A stretch of 29,402 bases of DNA from GCA-003244245 sp035463315. Lineage in GTDB: Bacteria; Actinomycetota; Actinomycetes; Mycobacteriales; Pseudonocardiaceae. Of this stretch, positions 16,102 to 23,187 are shown piece by piece (position 1 is the stretch's first letter; the number at the start of each line of letters is the position of its first letter). The notes under the pieces were generated by a model. That model did not search any database, was not told where the DNA came from, and worked only from the letters and a program-made list of their open reading frames with translations. The stretch spans positions 1 through 29,402 of the forward strand of contig DATHTJ010000320.1 in assembly GCA_035463315.1 (NCBI GenBank). The letters are read 5' to 3'. The position numbers and the translations under genes were made by a program.

Positions 16102-18368
16102 GAGCCATCAGCAAGCTCGCTACCCAGGCACTGACCGGCGCAGTGGCCGGGCTGGCCGTTGCGCTCACCGCGACGTCGTTGACCGGGGTGCTCACCGGGC
16201 CGCGCTGGTGGGGCCTGGTGGTGGTGACCACCGCAGTGGTGGTCGCGGCCGGAGTGCTGCTGCGTTCCCTGCGGATGCCGTCGATCGTGGTCGCGGCCGG
16301 TCAACTTGCCGCACTGGTGGGGCTGGTCACCGCAGTGTTCACGGGCAGCGGCCGGCTCGTCGTGCTGCCCGGCCCAGCCGCGGTCGCCGAGCTGGGCTCG
16401 CTACTGGGGCGGGCCGCCCAGCAGATTTCCGACGGCATACCCCCGGTAGCGGAGAGCACCGCACTGCTCTGCCTGGTGGTGGTCGCGTTCGGACTGGCCG
16501 CCATTGCCGTGGACACCCTGGCCGTCTCGGCCGCCGCGCCCGCCGCCTCGGGGTTAGTGCTGATCGGCGTGGTCGTGGTGCCTACCGCGCTGTCGGATCG
16601 GCTGCTGCCCTGGTGGAGCTTTGCGCTGGGGGCGCTGAGTTTCGCGCTGCTGCTCACCGTCAAGAACGAAGGCCGGCCCGCTGCGCGCCGGCACCTGGCG
16701 TGGGACAACTCCGCCAGCCGTGGGAGATACCTCGGTGCGGCGCCCGCGGCGATCGCGGTAGGCGTCGGCGCCATGGTGGTGGCGCTGCTCGTCGGCACGT
16801 CGGCCACCGCCGTGGGCACCGGCCACACTGGCAGTGGCCGGCAGGTCAGCGGGATCGGGCTGAACCCCTTCACCTCACTGCGCGGCCAGCTCGACGCCGG
16901 GAACGTCGTGGAGCTGTTCCGAGTCCGGGGGCTGGAGCAGCGGGCCTACCTGCGGGCACTGACGTTGAGCCGGTTCACCAACCAGGTGGGCTGGCAACGG
17001 GCAACGATGGAGGGTGCGGTACCGGCGGGCGGCGAGGAGCAGGCCGCAGAGCGGCTACCACTGCCCACCGGGGTGGCCCAGCCGGTATCTGGGCCGGCGG
17101 TGCAGGTGCAGATCGAGCCGATCGGCTATGTGGACAACTGGCTGCCCACTTTCGGCTACCCGCTGATCCTGGCAGGTGTCAGCCCGGACTGGGACTATGA
17201 CCCTGACGCGATCACTATCTTCTCCGGCCGCCGCCAGCGGGCGCAGCCGTACACCGAGTTCGGGGTGCTGCCCCAGCCCGATCCCCCACTGCTGCGCGCC
17301 GTGGGTCCGGCCGGCACGGCCCCGTTCGCCACGGTCGATCCGCGATACCTCGACACCGGCGGGGTGGACCAGCGGGTGGGTGAGCTGGCTGCTCAGATCA
17401 CCGCGGGCAGCCGCACGGCATTCGACGCCACTGTCGCGGTCAACCAGTGGTTCAGCCAGCCCGGCAGCGGGTTCAGCTACGACCTGCAGACCACGCCGGG
17501 TAACAGCGGGGACGCCCTGGTGGACTTCCTGTTCACCGGCCACCGGGGCTATTGCGAGCAGTTCGCCTCGGCAATGGCAATCATGCTGCGGACGCTGAGC
17601 GTGCCGGCCCGGGTCGCGGTCGGCTTCACCCCCGGCATCGCCACGGGTGACTCCCGGTTGATCACCACCGAGGACGCGCACGCCTGGGTGGAAGTGTGGT
17701 TCCCGGGCGCTGGGTGGCTGCCGTTCGATCCGACCCCACTGTCCGACGGGCGCACCGTGATGCCGGGCTATGTGGCCGCTGGCGGGCCCCCACCCGGGGA
17801 CGCACCGCTACCGGCCCGGCCTCCCGCGGCCGGCACCACCACGCCCGCGCCGGACGTGGTCGCCGGGACACCACAGCAGCCTGGCACCGGTGACTCCGGC
17901 CTCGGCGGCGGCACCAGGATGGGGCTGGCCGTCGTCGGACTGCTGGTATTCGCCGTGCTGGCGGGACTCACCCCGCTGGCGGTGCGCGAGGCCCGCCGCC
18001 GGTGGCGGTTGCATCTGGTCGGCGCCGGCGGACCGGATGCGGTCTCAGCCGCGTGGGAGGAGGTGTTGGCTGAGTCCGCGGACCGTGGCGTGGTGCCCCC
18101 GGTGGGCGAGACCGTGCGGGCGGCGGCCCGGCGGCTGGCCTACGAGCACGCCCTGGACGACGCTGGCCAAGCCGGGCTGCACACCCTGGTCGGTGCGGTA
18201 GAGCGAACCTGGTACGCCCCGCACATTCCCGGCCGCATCAGCACCCGTGACGCCGATCACGAACTCTGCGGTGCTCTGGACGCCGTGCGCATCAGCTTGG
18301 CGCGGTGCGCCCCACCGACCCGGATGACCCGGCTCCTACCGCGCTCGGTGCTGCACCGGCGGCGCTGA
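16098..18368 (+). CDS. Transglutaminase-like membrane protein (TgpA family, DUF3488/DUF4129 type)
   Basis: This 756-residue protein has about six N-terminal membrane segments (residues 5-240), a large extracytoplasmic region with a transglutaminase core, one further membrane segment (LAVVGLLVFAVLAGLTPLAV) and a cytoplasmic C-terminal DUF4129-like tail (about 640-756). The catalytic triad is intact: Cys486 in GYCEQFASAMA, His528 in DAHAWVEVW and Asp544 in PFDPTP. Such proteins are encoded with MoxR and DUF58 genes and are thought to act on the cell envelope; the substrate is unknown. GTG at 16098 overlaps the DUF58 stop as GTGA. It ends 11 nt from the convergent DUF3040 gene. Confidence 0.92.
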   Translation: MRAISKLATQALTGAVAGLAVALTATSLTGVLTGPRWWGLVVVTTAVVVAAGVLLRSLRMPSIVVAAGQLAALVGLVTAVFTGSGRLVVLPGPAAVAELGSLLGRAAQQISDGIPPVAESTALLCLVVVAFGLAAIAVDTLAVSAAAPAASGLVLIGVVVVPTALSDRLLPWWSFALGALSFALLLTVKNEGRPAARRHLAWDNSASRGRYLGAAPAAIAVGVGAMVVALLVGTSATAVGTGHTGSGRQVSGIGLNPFTSLRGQLDAGNVVELFRVRGLEQRAYLRALTLSRFTNQVGWQRATMEGAVPAGGEEQAAERLPLPTGVAQPVSGPAVQVQIEPIGYVDNWLPTFGYPLILAGVSPDWDYDPDAITIFSGRRQRAQPYTEFGVLPQPDPPLLRAVGPAGTAPFATVDPRYLDTGGVDQRVGELAAQITAGSRTAFDATVAVNQWFSQPGSGFSYDLQTTPGNSGDALVDFLFTGHRGYCEQFASAMAIMLRTLSVPARVAVGFTPGIATGDSRLITTEDAHAWVEVWFPGAGWLPFDPTPLSDGRTVMPGYVAAGGPPPGDAPLPARPPAAGTTTPAPDVVAGTPQQPGTGDSGLGGGTRMGLAVVGLLVFAVLAGLTPLAVREARRRWRLHLVGAGGPDAVSAAWEEVLAESADRGVVPPVGETVRAAARRLAYEHALDDAGQAGLHTLVGAVERTWYAPHIPGRISTRDADHELCGALDAVRISLARCAPPTRMTRLLPRSVLHRRR

Positions 18369-18379
18369 CCGTTCGATTG

Positions 18380-18766
18380 CTAATGGTCCTCGAAGCGGCG
18401 ACGGAACCGCTGCTCCATCCGCTGGGCCAGCGTGCCGCGGCCCTGCCCGCCGTCCGACCGATCCGATGAGGTCCCGCCTCGGCCCTCACCACGGCGGGAG
18501 AAGATCGCAACGGCGGCACCGGCAAACATCACCAGGAAGCCGAAGACGCTGACAACTGGGATCCCCACCGGGCGGATCGGGAGCATGACGCCAGCGACGA
18601 GCAGCAGCAAGCCCAGCACGAAAAGCGCGATTCCCTGGATCCGGCGGCGGTGGTACCGGTTGCGCATCCGGGCACCCCGGACGTTCGACGCGAACTTGGG
18701 GTCCTCTGCATAGAGCGCGCGCTCGATCTGTTCGAGCAGACGCTGCTCGTGCTCGGAGAGTGGCAT
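18380..18766 (-). CDS. DUF3040 domain membrane protein
   Basis: This is a 128-residue protein of a family confined largely to actinobacteria. It starts MPLSEHEQRLLEQIERALYA, the hallmark of DUF3040, followed by a basic stretch and two membrane segments (GIALFVLGLLLLVAGVML and VVSVFGFLVMFAGAAVAIF), then a charged glycine/arginine-rich tail. ATG at 18766 has a GGAGGAG ribosome site 3 nt away and gives the family's usual N terminus; an in-frame ATG 30 nt further upstream lacks a site. Function is unknown. Its location beside dcw genes and the MoxR operon suggests an envelope role but does not prove it. Confidence 0.9.
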   Translation of the reverse strand: MPLSEHEQRLLEQIERALYAEDPKFASNVRGARMRNRYHRRRIQGIALFVLGLLLLVAGVMLPIRPVGIPVVSVFGFLVMFAGAAVAIFSRRGEGRGGTSSDRSDGGQGRGTLAQRMEQRFRRRFEDH

Positions 18767-18876
18767 CGCTCCTCCTCCGGCACTCCGGTTTTTCAATGGC
18801 GGACGATGGTGGCCAGTCCGACGGTAGTACCTGGGGTCGCCGGGCGCCCACCGTGGGCTCCTCCCTTGAGGATACG

Positions 18877-18896
18877 AGTCCGCGGCGGCGCGGACT
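18877..18896 (-). terminator. Hairpin downstream of dinB
   Basis: AGTCCGCG, loop GCGG, CGCGGACT: a perfect 8-bp G+C-rich stem 38 nt after the dinB stop. There is no U-tract, so it would be a non-canonical actinobacterial-type terminator if it works as one. Confidence 0.45.
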
Positions 18897-18934
18897 AGCC
18901 GAACTGCTGCCTCGTTTCAGGTGATGGCCGACTA

Positions 18935-20203
18935 TCACCCGGACCCCGACCCTCCAGGGACGTCCAGCAGGGTTGCCAGCCGCACTGCTGCGCTGCCGAA
19001 CTTCGACCGCGCGGCGTCCGCAGCCCGTTCGGCGTCCGGCCAGTTCGCGTTGCCCCAGTTCGCGTTGACACCATCCAGGGTGAGCTGCTCGGCCGCGGCA
19101 CCCCCGACGAGTTGTTCCACCCGCACCCCCAGCAGCCGCACCGGCGCCCCGCGCGGCAGGTGAGCATCCAGAAGCTCGGCGGCCACCCCGAACACCTCCT
19201 GCACAGAGTCGGTCGGACCGGCCAGGGTCCGGGAGCGGGTGATGGTGGTGAAGTCGGGGTAGCGGACCTTCAGCGCGATCGTCCGCCCGCGCAGGCCGCG
19301 GCAACGGAGCGCGGCCGTCGTGCGCTCGACCAGCCGCAGCAGCTCGCGGCGCAGCGCCGCCCGGTCGGACACGTCAGGGGAGAAGGTCTCCTCCGCGCCC
19401 ACGGACTTCTCCGGTGCATCGGGCACCACCCGCCGCTCGTCGCGGCCGTTGGCGAGCTCATGCAGGTGCTGGGCGGACGCGACGCCCACCGCACGGCGCA
19501 GCGCGGGCAGCGGAGTGCTCGCGACGTCGGCCACGGTGCGACATCCCAGCCGATGCAGCGCCTCAGCGGTGCGCCGGCCCACCCCCCACAACGCCGACAG
19601 CGGCAGCGGGTGCAGGAACTCCAGCACGCCGTCGGCGGGCACCACGAGCAGCCCGTCCGGTTTGGACAGTCCGGAGGCGAGCTTGGCGAGGAACTTGCTC
19701 CGGGCCACGCCCACCGAGCAGGTCACCCGGTGGGCGTCATAGACCTGCCCGCGGATCCACTCCCCGATCCCGGCCGGGCTCATCCCCAGCCTGCGCAACG
19801 ACCCGCCGACGTCGAGGAATGCCTCGTCCAGGCTCAGCGGCTCGACCAGCGGGGTGATCTCGCGAAACAGTGCCATCACCCCGTGGGAGACCTCCGCATA
19901 GCGAGGGAAATGCGGCGACACGAACTTCGCGTGCGGGCACAGCCGGCGGGCCTGCACCACCGGCATCGCCGAGCGGACCCCGTGCGCTCGGGCTTCGTAA
20001 CTCGCCGAGAGCACGACACCCCGGTTCCCGGCCGGGTTGCTACCGCCCGCCACCACGACCGGCAACCCGGCCAGCTCAGGACGGTCGCGAACCTCGACCG
20101 ACGCGTAGAAGGCGTCCATGTCGACGTGCAGCACGGGGCAGCCGGTGTCAGCGGACTGTCGGACCGGTAAATCAGCACGGGGTAAATCAGCACTACGGCC
20201 CAC
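18935..20203 (-). CDS. dinB: DNA polymerase IV (Y-family translesion polymerase)
   Basis: DinB copies past damaged DNA in an error-prone way. The 422-residue product has the catalytic carboxylates Asp28 (HVDMDAFYASVEV) and Asp126-Glu127 (SLDEAFLDV), the thumb/little-finger regions (GVARSKFLAKLASGLSKPDG, ALWGVGRRTAEAL), and near the C terminus QLTLDG, a plausible sliding-clamp-binding motif. GTG at 20203 has GGAGG 5 nt upstream. A perfect SOS box lies 16 nt before the start, implying LexA control. Two 15-bp duplications fall in variable parts: ADLPRADLP at the N terminus and NANWGNANW after the clamp motif. Catalytic residues are complete, so the gene looks functional. Confidence 0.95.
   Translation of the reverse strand: MGRSADLPRADLPVRQSADTGCPVLHVDMDAFYASVEVRDRPELAGLPVVVAGGSNPAGNRGVVLSASYEARAHGVRSAMPVVQARRLCPHAKFVSPHFPRYAEVSHGVMALFREITPLVEPLSLDEAFLDVGGSLRRLGMSPAGIGEWIRGQVYDAHRVTCSVGVARSKFLAKLASGLSKPDGLLVVPADGVLEFLHPLPLSALWGVGRRTAEALHRLGCRTVADVASTPLPALRRAVGVASAQHLHELANGRDERRVVPDAPEKSVGAEETFSPDVSDRAALRRELLRLVERTTAALRCRGLRGRTIALKVRYPDFTTITRSRTLAGPTDSVQEVFGVAAELLDAHLPRGAPVRLLGVRVEQLVGGAAAEQLTLDGVNANWGNANWPDAERAADAARSKFGSAAVRLATLLDVPGGSGSG
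19041..19069. repeat. 15-bp tandem duplication in the dinB 3' region
   Basis: CAGTTCGCGTTG is repeated with a 15-bp offset (the intervening bases are CCC), encoding NANWGNANW in the linker between the clamp motif and the last helix of DinB. It is one of four 15-bp-period arrays in the window. Confidence 0.85.
20166..20193. repeat. 15-bp tandem duplication at the dinB 5' end
   Basis: GGTAAATCAGCAC occurs twice, offset by exactly 15 bp, encoding ADLPRADLP in the unconserved leader of DinB before the first catalytic strand. The duplicated unit is conspicuously A+T-rich for this genome. Confidence 0.85.
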
Positions 20204-20218
20204 GGCACCCTCCACGAT

Positions 20219-20234
20219 TCGAACTCCCGTTCGA
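20219..20234. promoter_or_regulatory. LexA-binding SOS box upstream of dinB
   Basis: TCGAAC-TCCC-GTTCGA is a perfect palindromic match to the actinobacterial/mycobacterial SOS box TCGAAC-N4-GTTCGA. It lies 16 nt upstream of the dinB GTG and 75 nt upstream of the divergent parA GTG, so dinB is the likely target. Confidence 0.85.
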
Positions 20235-20296
20235 TAGCTGTCATGGTAACCGCTTCCCTGGGGGACGCTGCGGCGGACCACTGAGCTGGAGCACCA

Positions 20297-20302
20297 TAAG
20301 CT
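20297..20302 (+). promoter_or_regulatory. -10 element for a leaderless parA transcript
   Basis: TAAGCT ends 6 nt before the parA GTG and there is no ribosome site between them, so transcription would start at or within a base of the start codon. No clear -35 is visible. Confidence 0.5.
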
Positions 20303-20308
20303 GCATCA

Positions 20309-21148
20309 GTGCGAACCGTGGCGGTGCTCAGCCTCAAGGGTGGAGTGGGCAAGACCTCGGTAGTGCTCGGGCTCGCCGGAGCTGCTCTGCAACGAAAGAT
20401 CCGGACCCTGGTCGTGGACCTCGATCCGCAGGGAAACTGCACCGCAGCCCTGGATCCTGACGCGACGAAGTGCACGCTGGCCGACGTGGTGGCCGATCCA
20501 GAGCTCTCGGTGCTGAGGTCTGCGATCGGGCCCAGCGGCTGGGGCGAGGGTCTGGACGTTCTGGTCAGCGCCGAGGAGGCCGAGGCGCATAACCAGCCGG
20601 CTCCCGACGTCACCCAGCTCAGCTGGCTGGGCCACGCGCTGTCCGCACTGGACGAGGCAGCCGATACGCAGGACAACCCGCCGTACCGGCTGGTGCTGGT
20701 GGACTGCCCACCCTCGCTGGCTCTGCTGACCCGCTCGGCGCTGGTCGCAGCCAACCGCGCGCTGCTGGTCACCGAACCGACCATTTACGCGGTCGCCGGC
20801 GTACAGCGCGCCTTTGAAGCCGTGCAGCACGAGCGCGGGCACAACCCCCACCTGCAACCTCTGGGCGTCGTGGTCAACCGGGTCCGGGTACGCTCCAGCG
20901 AGCACAACTACCGGCTCAACGAACTCCGGGAGATCTTCGGGCCGCTGGTGCTGCCCACGGTGCTGCCGGACCGCTCGGTGGTGCAGCAAGCCCAGGGCGC
21001 GGGTCTGCCGATCCAGCGCTGGGGCACGCCCGGAGCGCGGGAGATCACGGTGGCCTTCGACGTGCTCCTGGCCCGGATACTGCGCACGACCCGGCTCAGA
21101 CGGCGTACCGCAGCAGACCGGACAACAGCCGAGGAGGCGGGGGCCTGA
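20309..21148 (+). CDS. ParA/MinD-family ATPase
   Basis: This 279-residue deviant Walker ATPase has the A motif LKGGVGKTS (9-17) with the signature lysine, Walker A' (VVDLDPQGNCTAAL) and Walker B (YRLVLVDCPPSLALLT). ParA-type proteins position plasmids, chromosomes or protein complexes by ATP-dependent DNA or membrane binding. No ParB or centromere-like repeats lie next to it, so it is probably an orphan ParA rather than the chromosome segregation ParA, which normally sits near the origin with parB. The N terminus starts directly at the P-loop, lacking the usual HTH extension of plasmid ParAs. The GTG has no ribosome site and appears leaderless. It converges on pspA with a 13-nt gap. Confidence 0.9.
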   Translation: MRTVAVLSLKGGVGKTSVVLGLAGAALQRKIRTLVVDLDPQGNCTAALDPDATKCTLADVVADPELSVLRSAIGPSGWGEGLDVLVSAEEAEAHNQPAPDVTQLSWLGHALSALDEAADTQDNPPYRLVLVDCPPSLALLTRSALVAANRALLVTEPTIYAVAGVQRAFEAVQHERGHNPHLQPLGVVVNRVRVRSSEHNYRLNELREIFGPLVLPTVLPDRSVVQQAQGAGLPIQRWGTPGAREITVAFDVLLARILRTTRLRRRTAADRTTAEEAGA

Positions 21149-21161
21149 ACGGCACCCGGGA

Positions 21162-21986
21162 TCAGCCCTGCTCGGGCTGGGGCTGGCTGTGCGGGGGCAG
21201 GATCTGCTGCGGCGAGGCGGGTTGTGGTGCGGACTCGCCTGCGGTGACCTCATGCGTGACTGGCGCTCCGCGCATGGAGGCACGGATCTGCTCCAGCCGG
21301 GAGTGGCCCGCCATGTCCAGCGTCGACTGCTGCACCTCGAGCATCCGCCCCTGCACGGAGTTCTGGGCCAGCTCGGCGGACCCGACGGCGTTGGCGTACC
21401 GGCGCTCGATCTTGTCCCGAACCTCGTCGAGCGACGGTGTGTTGCCCGGCGCGGCCAGCTCGCTCATCGATCGCAGTGAGGCAGAGACCTGCTCCTGCAT
21501 CTTCGCCTGCTCCAGCTGAGAGAGCAGCTTGGCCCGCTCCGCAATCTTGCCCTGCAGCACTAATGCATTGCGCTCGACCGCCTGCTTGGCCTGGCCCGCA
21601 GCCTGCAGGGACTGATCGTGCAGTGTCTTGAGGTCCTCCACCGACTTCTCCGCGGTCACCAGCTGGGTGGCGAAGGACTCTGCTGCCTGCTCGTACTGCT
21701 GCGCCTTGGCCTCATCGCCCTTGCTCCGCGACTCGTCGGCGAGCACCAATGCCTGCCGGGCCGAGGATTGGAACTTCTCGATCTCGCCGAGCTGCCGGTT
21801 GAGCTTCATCTCCAGCTGGCGCTGGTTGCCGATAACGGCGGCGGCCTGCTGGGACAGCGCCTGGTGCTGCCGCTGCGCGTCTTCGATGGCCTGCTGGATC
21901 TGCACCTTGGGATCAGCGTGCTCGTCGATCTTGGACGAGAACGACGCCATCAGGTACTTCCATGCCTTCACGAACGGGTTGGCCAT
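21162..21986 (-). CDS. pspA: PspA/IM30 family phage-shock protein
   Basis: PspA proteins are peripheral membrane, ESCRT-III-like coiled-coil proteins that stabilise a damaged cytoplasmic membrane. The 274-residue product starts MANPFVKAWKYLMASF, typical of the mycobacterial 35-kDa antigen branch, and is almost entirely helical and rich in Q/E/K/A to about residue 225, followed by a proline/glutamine-rich tail. ATG at 21986 has GGAGG close upstream; the frame is open 156 nt further but the extension is not conserved. It follows clgR on the same strand, as in mycobacteria, where ClgR controls it. Confidence 0.92.
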   Translation of the reverse strand: MANPFVKAWKYLMASFSSKIDEHADPKVQIQQAIEDAQRQHQALSQQAAAVIGNQRQLEMKLNRQLGEIEKFQSSARQALVLADESRSKGDEAKAQQYEQAAESFATQLVTAEKSVEDLKTLHDQSLQAAGQAKQAVERNALVLQGKIAERAKLLSQLEQAKMQEQVSASLRSMSELAAPGNTPSLDEVRDKIERRYANAVGSAELAQNSVQGRMLEVQQSTLDMAGHSRLEQIRASMRGAPVTHEVTAGESAPQPASPQQILPPHSQPQPEQG

Positions 21987-22026
21987 CTCCTCCGCTGCCT
22001 CCTTGTGACGAATCGGGTCCGGCTTC

Positions 22027-22058
22027 GCCCCACCCGACCAGCGCCCGACCCGACCAGC
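22027..22058. repeat. 16-bp tandem repeat upstream of pspA
   Basis: Two adjacent 16-bp units (containing GACCAGC) differ at one base. They lie in the leader between clgR and pspA. Period 16 separates them from the 15-bp arrays elsewhere. Possible operator, or simple slippage. Confidence 0.5.
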
Positions 22059-22178
22059 GGAGCCGCGTGCTGACTCCATGGTGTCAGGTACGAGGCGGCG
22101 CTTCCACCGACCCCAGGCAGAACTAGGGATTACCCCGGCCACCCAGCTACGGGCCCGCCGAACTCAGCAACCAGGGAC

Positions 22179-22460
22179 TCAGGCAGCGACCAGCTCGGCC
22201 GGGACCGTGTCGGGCACCGCGGGCAGGTACACCGGGCCGAGATCGTCCGCCACTAACCGCAACAGCTCGTCCAACGGCAGGTCAAGCGCATCGCAGATGG
22301 ACCCGAGCAGCTCGCTGGACGCCTCCTTGCGACCTCGCTCCACTTCGGAGAGATAGCCCAGGCTCACCCGGGCAACCCGGGACACTTCGCGCAACGTGCG
22401 GCGCTGCGAGGTCCGCGTCCGGCGCAGCCGCTCGCCGATAGCCTCCCGCAGCAGCGTCAT
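22179..22460 (-). CDS. clgR: ClgR-type XRE family transcriptional regulator
   Basis: ClgR is a small helix-turn-helix activator of clp protease genes and, in mycobacteria, of the pspA operon. The 93-residue product starts MTLLREAIGERLRRTRTSQ and has the Cro/C1-type HTH (TLREVSRVARVSLGYLSEVERGRKEASSELL, given here as one helix-turn-helix stretch from about 22 to 52), matching the ClgR family. ATG at 22460 has AAGGG 8 nt upstream; a longer open frame to 22670 is not conserved. Order pgsA-clgR-pspA is as in mycobacteria. A matching operator lies at 22541-22563. Confidence 0.93.
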   Translation of the reverse strand: MTLLREAIGERLRRTRTSQRRTLREVSRVARVSLGYLSEVERGRKEASSELLGSICDALDLPLDELLRLVADDLGPVYLPAVPDTVPAELVAA

Positions 22461-22515
22461 CGTGTTTCCCTTCTGGATGCCGGCCGGGCCTACGGGCACC
22501 GGCTCCCTTGCCTCT

Positions 22516-22521
22516 ACCGTA
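22516..22521 (-). promoter_or_regulatory. Candidate -10 of clgR
   Basis: TACGGT on the minus strand, about 30 bp from the centre of the ClgR-type operator. There is no good -35, as expected for an activator-dependent promoter. Confidence 0.4.
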
Positions 22522-22540
22522 CTCACCAGCCAGCTGCTCA

Positions 22541-22563
22541 GGCGTCCGCCGTGGGCGAACGCC
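22541..22563 (-). promoter_or_regulatory. Candidate ClgR operator upstream of clgR
   Basis: On the minus strand GGCGT-T-CGCC, CAC, GGCG-G-ACGCC forms an inverted repeat with 10-nt arms and one mismatch. Its core CGC-CCACG-GCG (22547-22557) fits the ClgR pattern CGC-Y-N-A-N-R-GCG described for Corynebacterium. Its centre falls near -43 relative to the start site implied by the TACGGT -10, a typical activator position. Confidence 0.6.
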
Positions 22564-22593
22564 ACGGCGCGTCGCAGCATTGGCAAGCTGAGA

Positions 22594-23187
22594 TCATGGC
22601 AGCGCGATCGCCCGGCGACCGGTGGCGCGCAGCCGCAACGCCCGCACAACATAGTCAACGCCGGTGACAACAGTGAGCACCACCGCGATGCCCATCACCG
22701 CCCAGCGCACCGGATAAGCTGCCAGCGGCAGCGGCAGCACGTAGAGCCCGATCGCCACAACCTGCGCGAGGGTCTTCACCTTCCCACCACGACTGGCCGG
22801 GATCACCCCGTAGCGCAGTACCCAGAACCGCAGCGCAGTGACACCCAGCTCACGAACGCCAATCAGCACGGTGATCCACCAGGCCAGCTCGCCGAGCAGG
22901 CTTAAGCCCACCAGCGCTGTCCCCATGAGCGCCTTGTCCGCGATCGGATCGGCGATCTTGCCGAAGTTGGTGACCAGCCCCCGACGTCGGGCCAGGTCGC
23001 CGTCGAACCGGTCGGTGAGCGAGGCGACGCAGAATATCACCGCTGCGGTGACCCGCCACGCCGGATCGGTGCCGCCCTCGGCGAACAACGCGAGCACGAA
23101 CACCGGCGCCAGCACCATCCGGGACATGGTCAGCAGGTTGGCCAGGTTCCACAGCGGCACCCTGGTCGCCGGCTGCTGCGGGCTCAC
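22594..23187 (-). CDS. pgsA: CDP-alcohol phosphatidyltransferase (phosphatidylglycerophosphate synthase type)
   Basis: This 197-residue polytopic membrane enzyme transfers a phosphatidyl group from CDP-diacylglycerol to an alcohol, most likely glycerol 3-phosphate, for phosphatidylglycerol and cardiolipin synthesis. The complete CDP-alcohol motif is present: Asp59, Asp62-Gly63, Ala66-Arg67, Gly76, Asp80 and Asp84, with four metal-binding aspartates. It begins NLANLLTMSRMVLAPVF, typical of PgsA. GTG at 23187 overlaps the rimO stop (GTGA). The neighbouring clgR makes it the counterpart of mycobacterial pgsA3. The exact alcohol acceptor is inference. Confidence 0.92.
   Translation of the reverse strand: MSPQQPATRVPLWNLANLLTMSRMVLAPVFVLALFAEGGTDPAWRVTAAVIFCVASLTDRFDGDLARRRGLVTNFGKIADPIADKALMGTALVGLSLLGELAWWITVLIGVRELGVTALRFWVLRYGVIPASRGGKVKTLAQVVAIGLYVLPLPLAAYPVRWAVMGIAVVLTVVTGVDYVVRALRLRATGRRAIALP

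Noticed and set aside
20210..20235. tRNA T-arm-like TTCGAA sequence
   Set aside because: The flanking bases do not form a T-stem and no acceptor or anticodon arm is present; the sequence is a perfect SOS box.
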